A stretch of DNA of 36,976 nucleotides from Candidatus Gagatemarchaeum stordalenia (GTDB lineage: Archaea > Thermoproteota > Nitrososphaeria > Nitrososphaerales > Gagatemarchaeaceae): the NCBI GenBank assembly GCA_003164815.1, contig PLUF01000028.1, positions 1-36,976 on the forward strand. Reading direction: 5' to 3'. A program made the position numbers and the translations under genes. Positions 24,447 through 32,157 of this stretch are shown piece after piece. Position 1 is the stretch's first letter; every line of letters begins with the position of its first letter. The notes under the pieces were generated by a model that searched no databases, was not told the origin of the DNA, and was given only the letters and a program-made list of their open reading frames with translations.

Positions 24447-24456
24447 GCTTATTTCG
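24447..24456 (+). promoter_or_regulatory. TATA-like box that sets the aldolase start
   Basis: GCTTATTTCG centred about 30 nt before the TTG at 24482. It lies downstream of the ATG at 24425, so the longer reading cannot come from this promoter. Confidence 0.45.
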
Positions 24457-24481
24457 TGTAGGCCGCGAAGGCCCTCCCTAC

Positions 24482-25243
24482 TTGAAGAACCTCGTAAAGG
24501 CGAAGATCAAGAAGGGCGAAGTATCCATAGGAACGACGATTTCAATAGGTCACCCCGACATCGCCGAGACGCTCGGCCAGCTCGGTTACGACTGGATGCT
24601 CATCGACACAGAGCACGCGCCCCTGGAGGTCGGGACCGTCCAGATGCTCATGCAGGCCATGAGGTTCTCAAGCACGGTCCCGATAGTCCGCGTCGCCTGG
24701 AACGACATGGTGTTGATCAAGAGGGCACTTGACATCGGCGCCTACGGAATCATCGTCCCCTGGGTGAACACCAAGGAAGAGGCTGAGCGTGCGGTCCAGG
24801 CCATCAAGTATCCGCCTGTAGGCCTCAGGGGATTCGGGCCGAGGAGGGCCTCCCTTGTGGACCCCGACTACATGAAGACCGCTCAGGACGAGATCATCCT
24901 GGGGGTCCAGATCGAGACCAAGAAGGCCATCGACAACCTCGACGAGATCCTCTCGGTAAAGGGGATTGACGCCGCGGTGGTCGGGCCTGCCGACCTCTCG
25001 TTGTCGCTCGGAATGCTGATGCAGTACGACAACCCTAGGTTCAACGCGGCCCTCGACAAGGTCGCAGCCGCCGCGAAGAGGCACCACGTGGCCGCCGGAT
25101 TCCTTGCGGTCGACGACGTCGAGAGGCGTGTGAAGCAGGGGTTCAACTGGCTTAACGTGCAGGCGGACCTCGTCTTCCTGAAGAACGGCGGTCAGACCGC
25201 GCTCGACGAGGCAAGGAAGGCGGCGAAGCGCGCAAAGGCATAG
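24482..25243 (+). CDS. HpcH/HpaI-family class II 2-keto-3-deoxy acid aldolase
   Basis: A 253-residue metal-dependent pyruvate aldolase. With the start at TTG 24482 the known active-site residues fall at family positions: H45 in DTEHAP, R70 in RVAWND, metal ligands E145 (VQIETKKA) and D171 (GPADLSLS). It should split a 2-keto-3-deoxy acid into pyruvate and an aldehyde, the step after the adjacent dehydratase. Related enzymes act on 2-keto-3-deoxy-L-rhamnonate, 2-dehydro-3-deoxyglucarate or 4-hydroxy-2-oxoheptanedioate; which applies here is unknown. An ATG at 24425 would overlap the dehydratase gene and add 19 residues unlike the family. Stop TAG. Confidence 0.92.
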   Translation: MKNLVKAKIKKGEVSIGTTISIGHPDIAETLGQLGYDWMLIDTEHAPLEVGTVQMLMQAMRFSSTVPIVRVAWNDMVLIKRALDIGAYGIIVPWVNTKEEAERAVQAIKYPPVGLRGFGPRRASLVDPDYMKTAQDEIILGVQIETKKAIDNLDEILSVKGIDAAVVGPADLSLSLGMLMQYDNPRFNAALDKVAAAAKRHHVAAGFLAVDDVERRVKQGFNWLNVQADLVFLKNGGQTALDEARKAAKRAKA

Positions 25244-25459
25244 ACGAGAAGCTCTTCAGCAGGTCCGGTACACGGCCCTCGCCATCCTTCTTCGGACTCG
25301 CGGTCATGATAGGCGGAGGCCAGAAGCACGGGGTCAAGTTGCGAGAACTGTAACGTTCCGTCAACTTTCTTGATGATTCAGCCGATTAATTAATGCCTTT
25401 GTGCTAATTACCATCGAATGACTAAATCCTTAAATATTATTCATATGTTATAACGCTCC
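25244..25459. promoter_or_regulatory. Upstream region of the sugar importer operon
   Basis: The first 110 nt resemble neighbouring coding composition, but no product is recognised. From about 25365 the sequence turns markedly AT-rich and holds the palindrome ATTAATTAAT (25385-25394) and a strong TATA CCTTAAATATTA (25428-25439) 26 nt before the TTG at 25460. The AT-rich block is a likely regulatory zone. Confidence 0.5.
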
Positions 25460-27061
25460 TTGGCTGATTCCAAGAAGTCAACCTCGAAGGCAAAGACAAC
25501 TAAGGGCGAAAGTAACAGCGGTGTACTGAATTCAAAAATCTCCAGACGAGCGGCTGTCGGCACCGGCGCAGCGGTAGGCGCGGCCGTAGCTGGCTTGGTC
25601 ATCGGCGGCGCCGGTGGCTATCTGGCTCATGGCTCCGGCGGAACGAACACGGTCACTTCCACGAGCACGACGACCGTTGGCAGTGGAGGCTCGACAGTCA
25701 CAGACACCGTCACCAATACGGTGACATCGACCGTTGCCAGCGGCAGCGGCCCCTATACGGGGAGCATCGTCGTCCAGACACTCGCCGGAGGCGGAGACGC
25801 CTGGGCGAAGTACGTGGCTGATCAGTACAACAGCACCCACCCCGGCGCCAACGTCACCACTAACCCGATTGCCCAGTGCAACATGAACGCTTACTCCATC
25901 ACGGCGGTCCAGTCTGGCCCTCCCCCGGACATCGTCTATAACTCGACCCTCCCTGCGTTCAACGCCCAGATCGTTACGCCTGGGTACGCACTCCCGCTCG
26001 ACAACTATGTGTCGACCTACGGCTGGGCGAACGAGACGCTAGGCACCTTCGCGGCGTATGGATACGTGAACAACCACTGGTACTGGTTCACCGAGGGGTC
26101 GATTTACTATGGCAACCTCTACTACAACAAGGACCTATTCACCAAGATGAACATCCCGGAGCCCACGGACATGGCAAGCCTCCTCTCTGCGGGGAAGACT
26201 CTCACCGCGGCAGGAATCTACCCAGTGGCCCACGGCTACCAGACCCAGCCTGAATGGTTCATGAACACCTTCTCTGACTGGCTGATGAACCACATCCCCA
26301 TCGCAGAGTACACCCAGTTCTCGACCAACTATGGGTCCGGTCTCTACTCGTCAAGCTTCGCGAGCAGGCCTCTGAAGTTCACCGACCAGCCCGTGATGGA
26401 CATCTGGAACTACCTCCAGACGGTGGGCCAGCAGCTCCTCGCTCCAGGGACCACGGCGATGACCGATGGCACGGCGGCGGGTCTGTTCGCCACAGAGAAA
26501 GCAGGCATGTATTGGGTCGGGTCCTGGGGCGCGGGCACCCTGGAGGGAATCGTGAACAAGGCGTTCACGTACGACTTCCAGCCGCTACCGCTCTTCACAC
26601 CAGGCTTCGCCAATACTGCGACCACTCCACCCAACCCGCTCTACGTAGTCGGCTTCCCGCTCCCCTACTTCGTACTCCACAACACCAAGAGCCCGGCTCT
26701 GGCGGCAGACTACCTCAACTCGATGCTCAGCCCGCTCGCTCAGATTGCGAACTTCAACGGGGTCCCGAACGGTTCCGGCAGCTTCGTGGCCTGCACAGGA
26801 GGCGACTATCCGATCATACCCCTCGGATCTTCTATTACGAGCGACCCGTACCTGCAGAAGTCCCTCGATCTCAACGGGAGCCTGACGGGCGTCCCCTCCC
26901 TCGCAGCCGCTGTCGACACCGCGCTCCACAACCCAATCGAATCCGCGATAGGTAGTGTGCTCTCCGGCTCGCTGACGCCAGCTGCAGCAGCGGCGCAGGT
27001 GGAGCAGCTCGCCGTCACGCTCAACCAGAGCGGGGCGACGACCACCTCCACTTCAGCCTAG
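25460..27061 (+). CDS. ABC sugar importer substrate-binding protein (family 1-like)
   Basis: A 533-residue exported protein. The N-terminus is Lys/Ser-rich, then SRR (R29-R30) followed by a Gly/Ala hydrophobic stretch of about 25 residues: a Tat-type signal or anchor, without a lipobox Cys. A Thr/Ser-rich linker (about 52-92, repeats of TVTSTST type) tethers the binding domain. The mature part has the carbohydrate-binding pattern of family 1 solute-binding proteins (DIVYNSTLP, YYNKDLFTKMNIPEPTD, WVGSWGAG). Many N-x-S/T sites would allow archaeal N-glycosylation. It starts with TTG, fixed by the TATA box 26 nt upstream. Two permease genes follow after a strong hairpin. Substrate is probably a sugar or sugar acid used by the adjacent dehydratase and aldolase. 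Confidence 0.9.
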   Translation: MADSKKSTSKAKTTKGESNSGVLNSKISRRAAVGTGAAVGAAVAGLVIGGAGGYLAHGSGGTNTVTSTSTTTVGSGGSTVTDTVTNTVTSTVASGSGPYTGSIVVQTLAGGGDAWAKYVADQYNSTHPGANVTTNPIAQCNMNAYSITAVQSGPPPDIVYNSTLPAFNAQIVTPGYALPLDNYVSTYGWANETLGTFAAYGYVNNHWYWFTEGSIYYGNLYYNKDLFTKMNIPEPTDMASLLSAGKTLTAAGIYPVAHGYQTQPEWFMNTFSDWLMNHIPIAEYTQFSTNYGSGLYSSSFASRPLKFTDQPVMDIWNYLQTVGQQLLAPGTTAMTDGTAAGLFATEKAGMYWVGSWGAGTLEGIVNKAFTYDFQPLPLFTPGFANTATTPPNPLYVVGFPLPYFVLHNTKSPALAADYLNSMLSPLAQIANFNGVPNGSGSFVACTGGDYPIIPLGSSITSDPYLQKSLDLNGSLTGVPSLAAAVDTALHNPIESAIGSVLSGSLTPAAAAAQVEQLAVTLNQSGATTTSTSA

Positions 27062-27087
27062 AGCTAGGAAGCTAGCTTGTGGACAAA

Positions 27088-27135
27088 GGTCAATCCCTCC
27101 GGGTCCCGGAGACGGGGGACCCGCTCGGATTGACC
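27088..27135 (+). repeat. Large nested hairpin between binding-protein and permease genes
   Basis: Outer arms GGTCAATCC (27088-27096) and GGATTGACC (27127-27135) pair perfectly; inner arms GGGTCCC (27101-27107) and GGGACCC (27116-27122) also pair perfectly around an 8-nt loop, with a 4+4 internal bulge. Such elements between a binding-protein gene and its permeases often protect or partly end the message, giving more binding protein than permease. No T-run follows, so partial attenuation or 3'-end protection is likelier than full termination. Confidence 0.6.
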
Positions 27136-27185
27136 GCATCCTTCTTTCTGAAAAGAGCCGAGATTGAGCAGGGGAAAGCATTGAG

Positions 27186-28100
27186 TTGACAGAAACGAGA
27201 CCCTCCAGGCTGTCAAGCGTCAGAAGATGGTTCTCGGAGCCGTTCAAGTTCAAGCCCACGATGCTCTTCCTCATCCCGCCGATCTTCTTCGCCTTCGTGT
27301 TCATCCTCTACCCCCTCTCGGAGGTGATCTACCTGAGCTTCACCAGCTACAGCGGGTTCATCGCTCCCGTCTGGATAGGGCTCTCCAACTACAAAGTGCT
27401 CCTCAGCGATCCGATCTTGAGCATCTCCCTCGTCAACAACATCATCTGGGTTCTGGTATTCCTCGTAGTGTGCAACTTCCTCGGGCTGATGCTGGCTGGG
27501 TCGATAGACATCATGGGGAATAAGCTCAGCTCCTTCTTCAGGATCGTCCTCTACGTCTCGGTCCTGCTGCCGACGGTCGCGGTCAGCTACCTCTTCCTCG
27601 CCCTGTACAGCCCCGAAATAGGCCTCATCGACGCCCTGTTCAGGGACCTCGGCCTGAATGCCCTCGCCACGACTGACTTCCTCGGCAACCCCAGCCTGAC
27701 CCTGTACGCTGTGCTTGGGTCCAGCATCTGGCAGTACGCCGCGTTCCCGATGCTCATCTTCATCGCGGCGTTCGCGAGCATAAATCCCTCGCTGTACGAG
27801 GCTGCCATCGTCGACGGCGCCAACCAATGGCAGATCTTCTGGAGGATCAAGATCCCGATCATCCGGCCGGTCATAGTCACGATGCTCGCCCTGACCTACA
27901 TCTGGAACTCCCAGCCCTTCAGCCAGATATACACCATGACGAAGGGAGGTCCCGGGAACTCCTCCCAGGTGCTGGTCAGCTACCTCTTTGAGGCGGCATA
28001 CTCGGAACTCAGGATCGGCTACGGGTCAGCCATTGCGATCGTCATCTTCCTGATTATCTTCCCTGTGGCTGTGATCTTCTTCAGGACCTTCGAGAAGTGA
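27186..28100 (+). CDS. ABC sugar importer permease, MalF/UgpA type
   Basis: A 304-residue inner-membrane permease with about six helices, the first near 20-42 (MLFLIPPIFFAFVFILYPL). The cytoplasmic EAA loop that contacts the ATPase is EAAIVDGANQWQIFWRIKIP. The TTG at 27186 begins the conserved reading; no TATA box is seen, so it is read through from the binding-protein gene past the hairpin. Four nt separate its stop from the second permease. No ATP-binding subunit is encoded in the window; archaeal sugar importers can share a MalK-type ATPase encoded elsewhere. Confidence 0.93.
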   Translation: MTETRPSRLSSVRRWFSEPFKFKPTMLFLIPPIFFAFVFILYPLSEVIYLSFTSYSGFIAPVWIGLSNYKVLLSDPILSISLVNNIIWVLVFLVVCNFLGLMLAGSIDIMGNKLSSFFRIVLYVSVLLPTVAVSYLFLALYSPEIGLIDALFRDLGLNALATTDFLGNPSLTLYAVLGSSIWQYAAFPMLIFIAAFASINPSLYEAAIVDGANQWQIFWRIKIPIIRPVIVTMLALTYIWNSQPFSQIYTMTKGGPGNSSQVLVSYLFEAAYSELRIGYGSAIAIVIFLIIFPVAVIFFRTFEK

Positions 28101-28104
28101 GAGC

Positions 28105-28965
28105 ATGAGCCAGAAACAAGCCGGCCGCAAGCCGATCAACGTCGGCAGGATTCCATCATATCTCTTCGTCGGTGTCTGGGCGGCAACCGAGATCTACGTC
28201 CTCCTCTGGGCGGTCATGGGGTCGTTCAGGTCGACGGCCCAGCTGGATCAGAACCCGTTCGGAATCCCCACGTCGATCAACTTCAACGCCTACTACGACG
28301 ACCTCACCGGAGGCGGTGAGCTCCACGTCCCGCTGGGCTCCTTCCTGGTCCACTCCGGAATCGTCGTCTTCGGAGCGCTAGCAGTCATCCTCCTAGTGTC
28401 CATCCCCGCGGGCTACGCGATCTCCAAGAGGAGCCGGCTGAACACTCTCATCTTCTATCTGATGCTTGCGATGATCGCGATTCCTCCGGCCGCGCTCCTG
28501 ATACCAGAGGTCTTCCTGGTGAGGGACCTTGGGCTCCTCAACAACTTCGTCGGGCTGATCCTTCCATACATCGCGTTCAACATACCGTTCTCCATAGTGC
28601 TCGCGCGCGCCTTCTTCAGGTCGTTTCCGAAGGACCTCGAGGAGGCGGGTCGCATAGACGGACTTGGCGAACTCGGGGTCTTCAGGAGGATAGTCCTACC
28701 GATGTCCTCTATCGTCGTAGTCGTTCTGCTCATAGTCAACTTCCCAGCGCTCTGGAACGAGCTGCTGTACACGCTGATAATTCTGTCCACAAACTCCGTG
28801 AAGACGGCCCAGCCCGGGCTGCTGCTCTATCAGGGGTCGTACTACGTGTCGTGGAGCAACGTATTCGCGGGAATCATACTCGTGTCCCTCCCGATGCTGA
28901 TCTTCTACATCATATTTCAGAGATACATACTGAAGGCCCAGTTCATAGGCGCCATCAAGGGGTAG
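28105..28965 (+). CDS. ABC sugar importer permease, MalG/UgpE type
   Basis: A 286-residue partner permease with six predicted helices and the EAA loop EEAGRIDGLGELGVFRRIVLP. It forms the translocation pore with the preceding MalF-like subunit. The ATG at 28105 is 4 nt after that gene's stop, with GTGAG upstream as ribosome site, so they are translationally linked. It is the last gene of the importer operon; a nested inverted repeat begins 3 nt after the stop. Stop TAG. Confidence 0.93.
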   Translation: MSQKQAGRKPINVGRIPSYLFVGVWAATEIYVLLWAVMGSFRSTAQLDQNPFGIPTSINFNAYYDDLTGGGELHVPLGSFLVHSGIVVFGALAVILLVSIPAGYAISKRSRLNTLIFYLMLAMIAIPPAALLIPEVFLVRDLGLLNNFVGLILPYIAFNIPFSIVLARAFFRSFPKDLEEAGRIDGLGELGVFRRIVLPMSSIVVVVLLIVNFPALWNELLYTLIILSTNSVKTAQPGLLLYQGSYYVSWSNVFAGIILVSLPMLIFYIIFQRYILKAQFIGAIKG

Positions 28966-28967
28966 AT

Positions 28968-29010
28968 TCCCGTCCGTTCTGTGTCGCCACAGACCGGCAA
29001 GGAGACGGGA
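28968..29010 (+). terminator. Nested inverted repeat at end of importer operon
   Basis: Outer arms TCCCGTC (28968-28974) and GACGGGA (29004-29010) with inner arms CTGTG (28979-28983) and CACAG (28988-28992). Starts 3 nt after the last permease stop. No U-tract follows, so a 3'-end stabilising or pausing hairpin is as likely as a true terminator. The rest of the interval to 29251 holds nothing recognised. Confidence 0.4.
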
Positions 29011-29251
29011 GAGTGGGATTGGTCTGGCTCCTCGGCCGAAGGGATCCACGGCCGCGTTATCTCCGGCCCTGCCTCTCCCCGTGAATTCCCTTAGTGCTCT
29101 GCCGTGAAGGCAACCATATCTCTGTCGTGTAGACAGACTCGCTTGGTTCTCCCGGGCTTGACCTGGTGGGGTGCAGTTCGGGCCACCGCTGGCCAGGATT
29201 GGTACGCTAGACTCCGGACCGCCATCGGCGGCGCTGCCTCAAGCCCGCAAC

Positions 29252-29752
29252 CTATGAGACGGCGGTGCCGTTGTAGATTACATACTGGCCGTTGGTGAGG
29301 AAGACGACGCCGCCGACTGCCGTGCCCGCTCCTGCGGGCTGCCCTTCTGACGACGAGCCGCAGGTCACCTTCCCTGTCGACTGGTTAGGCCCGAGCTGAT
29401 CTGCGAAGGAGAAAGTCCCCGGATACGTGGTTCCTCCATAGGTCAGGTTGCATGTGCCCGCGGCGGTCGCCGTCGAGTTCCCGCCGTTCAGGACGTAGAT
29501 GAAACACCCCTCACCCCCCGGAGAGCCGTAGGTCAGACCGAATCCGCAAGAAACGCCCCCGGCGACGAAGCCTGGCGCAGGACCGGCTACGCTCTGCACG
29601 ACTGAAGTAGTGCTCGATGTGCTCTGAATGATGGTCTTGGTTATGGGTCCGTTAAAGAAAAAGTAATATCCCGATACAGGCACTACGACAATTACAATAA
29701 CTATCAATAATGCGAAGCCGTTGGTTATTCCAACTCTGCTCTCGACACGCAA
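29252..29752 (-). CDS. Pilin-like or anchored secreted protein, Ser/Thr/Gly-rich
   Basis: A 166-residue protein with one N-terminal hydrophobic helix (about 12-33, GFALLIVIVIVVVPVSGYYF) preceded by a short basic segment, then a Ser/Thr-rich linker and a Gly/Ser/Thr-rich outer domain with four Cys (in VSCGFG, EGCFIY, GTCNLT and VTCGSS) that could form two disulfides and several N-x-S/T glycosylation sites. The architecture resembles archaeal type IV pilin-like or surface proteins; a class III signal-peptidase site is not certain. The TTG at 29752 is supported by a strong minus-strand TATA (TTTATATAA, 29778-29786) about 30 nt upstream. Family unknown. Composition is typical of exported archaeal proteins. 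Stop TAG. Confidence 0.7.
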   Translation of the reverse strand: MRVESRVGITNGFALLIVIVIVVVPVSGYYFFFNGPITKTIIQSTSSTTSVVQSVAGPAPGFVAGGVSCGFGLTYGSPGGEGCFIYVLNGGNSTATAAGTCNLTYGGTTYPGTFSFADQLGPNQSTGKVTCGSSSEGQPAGAGTAVGGVVFLTNGQYVIYNGTAVS

Positions 29753-29777
29753 ACTTGCTGGCAGAAGAGCTCACGGG

Positions 29778-29786
29778 TTATATAAA
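29778..29786 (-). promoter_or_regulatory. TATA box of the pilin-like gene
   Basis: TTTATATAA on the minus strand, about 30 nt before the TTG at 29752. Copies of GCAGAAG lie on both sides (29761-29767 and 29793-29799). Confidence 0.55.
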
Positions 29787-29788
29787 TT

Positions 29789-29869
29789 GATTGCAGAAGG
29801 TTTCGTCCGAGCGCTATGAAAGACCGACACTAATGGTCGGCTCGAGCTGCCGTGGTCTCTTCTGCGATC
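29789..29869 (-). ncRNA. Candidate structured element (possible small RNA or cruciform)
   Basis: Arms GATTGCAGAAG (29789-29799) and CTTCTGCGATC (29859-29869) pair over 11 bp with a single wobble. Inside, CGAG (29808-29811) pairs with CTCG (29841-29844), and CCGAC (29824-29828) with GTCGG (29836-29840). A weak minus-strand TATA-like GAGTTATGGG near 29897-29906 would start a transcript near the outer arm. It resembles no family I know; a protein-binding DNA repeat is an equal alternative. Confidence 0.2.
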
Positions 29870-29971
29870 AACCCGCGAATTGGTCGTTCTTCACGCTCCC
29901 ATAACTCCGGGGCCAAGAGCGGATTCGGTCTGTGAGGGAACGCCGCGATCGGGACAAATCGTTCTGTAAAT

Positions 29972-29980
29972 CCTTAAAAT
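29972..29980 (+). promoter_or_regulatory. TATA-like box of D-2-hydroxyacid dehydrogenase operon
   Basis: CCTTAAAAT centred 27 nt before the ATG at 30003. Confidence 0.5.
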
Positions 29981-30002
29981 CCGTGCCGGGCTCACTGCCC
30001 AG

Positions 30003-31004
30003 ATGAACCGTCACAAGGTCGCGATAACGTCGCCCTCTTTCCCCCCGGAGATTGAGCGGGAGATTCTGAAGGACGTCGCAGAGGTCGTGATAACCGATAA
30101 GGACATTACAACCGAGGACGGTCTACTAGCCTTCGCGGGCGACGCGAGCGCGCTCATGCTAGGGTCGCTTGAGCCTGTCACAAAGCGGGTGATAGACAAG
30201 ATGCCGAACCTCAAGGTCCTCGCTCGGTACGGGATCGGATTGGACAACGTGGACATCGCCGCGGCAACCCAGAGGAGTGTGGTGGTGACCAACGACCCGG
30301 ACTACGCGCTCGAGGAGGTGGCCGACCACGCCTTCACGCTCTCCCTATCCCTCACAAGAAGGATCGTGAAGATAGACCGGATGATGAGGCAGGGCAAGTC
30401 CGGACACGAGATCAAGAAAGCCGTCGAGCCGATACACGCCAACTCCTCGCTCACCTTCGGCCTCTTGGGCCTCGGGAACATCGCCAGGCGCGTCGCGACG
30501 AGAGCGAAGGCGCTCGGGTTCCGCGTGGTCTCCTTCGACCCGTGGGTGCCACGAGCCGAGTTCGGTCTGATCGGCGTCGAGAGGATGGGGACGGTCGAGG
30601 ACCTCCTCAAGGAGTCGGACGTTATCTCTGTGCACGTGCCCCTCGGTCCCAAGACACGGCACATGCTGAGCCTCAGGGAGTTCGGGCTCATGAAGAAGAG
30701 CGCGTTCATCGTCAACACGAGCAGGGGGCCCGTGATAGACCAGGCTGCGCTCTACGACGCCCTCAAGGCAGGGACGATAGCGGGGGCCGGCCTCGACGTC
30801 TTCGAGTTCGAGCCGCTGCCTGCGAACGACCCCCTTCGGGAACTGGACAATGTAGTCATCACGCCTCATCTGGCATGGTACAGCGAAGAGTCTCACAAGC
30901 GGGTGCGGGTCGATATCTCGCACGCAGTCCACGACGTCCTCACGGGGAAGCGGCCTGAGTTCGTCGCGAATCCCGAGGTCTACGCCGCCAAACAAGGGGC
31001 GTAG
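30003..31004 (+). CDS. D-2-hydroxyacid dehydrogenase (CtBP/phosphoglycerate dehydrogenase-like)
   Basis: A 333-residue NAD-dependent enzyme of the D-isomer-specific 2-hydroxyacid family. Rossmann motif LLGLGNIARRVATRAKALG, substrate Arg in NTSRGPVID, catalytic Glu in LDVFEFEP, and His in ITPHLAWYSEES; all are intact, unlike its paralogue at 20.9-21.9 kb. The TPHxAWYSEES ending resembles the CtBP-like subgroup. Likely interconverts a 2-oxoacid with its D-hydroxyacid; the substrate is unknown. The start at ATG 30003 has a TATA box 27 nt upstream. The flavin oxidoreductase gene follows after 14 nt with a GGAGG ribosome site, forming a two-gene operon. Stop TAG. Confidence 0.92.
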   Translation: MNRHKVAITSPSFPPEIEREILKDVAEVVITDKDITTEDGLLAFAGDASALMLGSLEPVTKRVIDKMPNLKVLARYGIGLDNVDIAAATQRSVVVTNDPDYALEEVADHAFTLSLSLTRRIVKIDRMMRQGKSGHEIKKAVEPIHANSSLTFGLLGLGNIARRVATRAKALGFRVVSFDPWVPRAEFGLIGVERMGTVEDLLKESDVISVHVPLGPKTRHMLSLREFGLMKKSAFIVNTSRGPVIDQAALYDALKAGTIAGAGLDVFEFEPLPANDPLRELDNVVITPHLAWYSEESHKRVRVDISHAVHDVLTGKRPEFVANPEVYAAKQGA

Positions 31005-31018
31005 CTTCTAACGGAGGG

Positions 31019-32110
31019 TTGGTGGTCCTGACAGCGAGGAGAAGGGACCTTCGGTTCGGATTCCAGGGGATCTCGTATCCTGACGTGGACGCGACCCTCG
31101 CCTGGGCCCGACAGGCTGACGAGGCCGGGTTCGACTTCGTCGCCCTCCCAGACCACCTGTTCCACCCGAAGTCTGACGTCTTCCTCTCGAAGGGCGCGTG
31201 GGATGTAGACGCTGTCCTCGGCGCAACAGCGGTGACGACTAGACGGATCAGGATGATGCCCGCCGTCACGGACACGGTGAGGAGGCACCCCGCGACCACG
31301 GCGCACTTCATCTCCACGCTCGACAGGCTCAGCCATGGCAGGGCGATGCTGGGGATCGGGGCTGGCGAGCTCTTCAACTTCCAACCACTCGGCGACGTCG
31401 TGTGGGAGCGCCCCGTCAAGCGGCTGAGGGAGGCCCTTAAGGTCATCAGGGCTCTCTGGTCCGCCACCAGGGAGCAGCCCGCGAACTTCGAGGGCGAGTT
31501 CTTCAGCCTGAAGAACGCCTGGCTCGGCCTCCTGCCCGTCCAGACTCCCCATCCTCCGATTTACATCGGGGGTTACGGCCCCAAGATGAAGGCGCTTGTG
31601 GCGGAGGAGGGCGACGGCTGGCTCCCGTGGCTCGAGACCCCGGAGACATACAGGAGAGCCTCCGACCACATCTCGTCAGAGCCACTGAAGCATGGAAGGG
31701 ACCCGGAGGAGATCGACCGGGCCGTCGAGGTCTTCACTGCCATAACAAAGGACGAGACGGAGATCTCGCGCATCGCAGAGAGGGCCTCGATAGGCATGTC
31801 ACTGAGGCAGGACCTCCTAAGGCGGATGGGCTACCAGGCTCTCGCTGACGAATCGGTCGACGTCCTCAAGGCAGAGTTCCGTGACGAGGACTGGCGCAGG
31901 ATTAACTCCGTCGCAGGTCGCATTCCCAAGGAAGCGATCAGGAGCGTCATCGTCAGCGGCACTCCGGACCAGGCGATAGGCCGGCTCGAGGAGTATAGGA
32001 AGGCGGGTGTGAAGAGCGTCGTCCTGATCTCGCCCACCGACCTGATCTACCAGAACATAGCGGCGTACCGGGACGAGATCATTCCCTACTTCACGGGCCA
32101 GGACCGCTGA
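31019..32110 (+). CDS. LLM-class (luciferase-like) F420/FMN-dependent oxidoreductase
   Basis: A 363-residue TIM-barrel protein of the bacterial-luciferase-like superfamily (PF00296). Typical segments: YPDVDATLAWARQADEAGFDFVALPDH at the N-terminus, TDTVRRHPATTAHFISTLDRLSHGRAMLGIGAGE, and PPIYIGGYGPKMKALVAEEGDGWLPW. In archaea the closest relatives are F420-dependent, such as methylene-tetrahydromethanopterin reductase or alcohol/sugar-phosphate dehydrogenases; FMN use is possible. It starts at TTG 31019 or the adjacent GTG 31022, right after GGAGG (31013-31017), and is co-transcribed with the D-hydroxyacid dehydrogenase. The pairing suggests both act on a hydroxyacid or aldehyde from the pathway. 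Confidence 0.88.
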   Translation: MVVLTARRRDLRFGFQGISYPDVDATLAWARQADEAGFDFVALPDHLFHPKSDVFLSKGAWDVDAVLGATAVTTRRIRMMPAVTDTVRRHPATTAHFISTLDRLSHGRAMLGIGAGELFNFQPLGDVVWERPVKRLREALKVIRALWSATREQPANFEGEFFSLKNAWLGLLPVQTPHPPIYIGGYGPKMKALVAEEGDGWLPWLETPETYRRASDHISSEPLKHGRDPEEIDRAVEVFTAITKDETEISRIAERASIGMSLRQDLLRRMGYQALADESVDVLKAEFRDEDWRRINSVAGRIPKEAIRSVIVSGTPDQAIGRLEEYRKAGVKSVVLISPTDLIYQNIAAYRDEIIPYFTGQDR

Positions 32111-32157
32111 TAGCGAGGCTCTCGTTCCTCGCGGTCACGAAGATACTCTAGGGCGAT

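Noticed and set aside
24425-24481. N-terminal extension of the aldolase from ATG 24425
   Set aside because: Overlaps the dehydratase gene, precedes the TATA box at 24447-24456, and shifts family residues away from their usual positions (H45, R70).
25381-25416. Inverted repeat operator around ATTAATGC...GCTAATTA
   Set aside because: When paired from the centre outward the arms mismatch after two bases; only the simple AT palindrome remains.
29104-29298. 64-aa frame between the permease and the pilin-like gene
   Set aside because: Overlaps the end of the pilin-like gene antisense and has no promoter or product signal.
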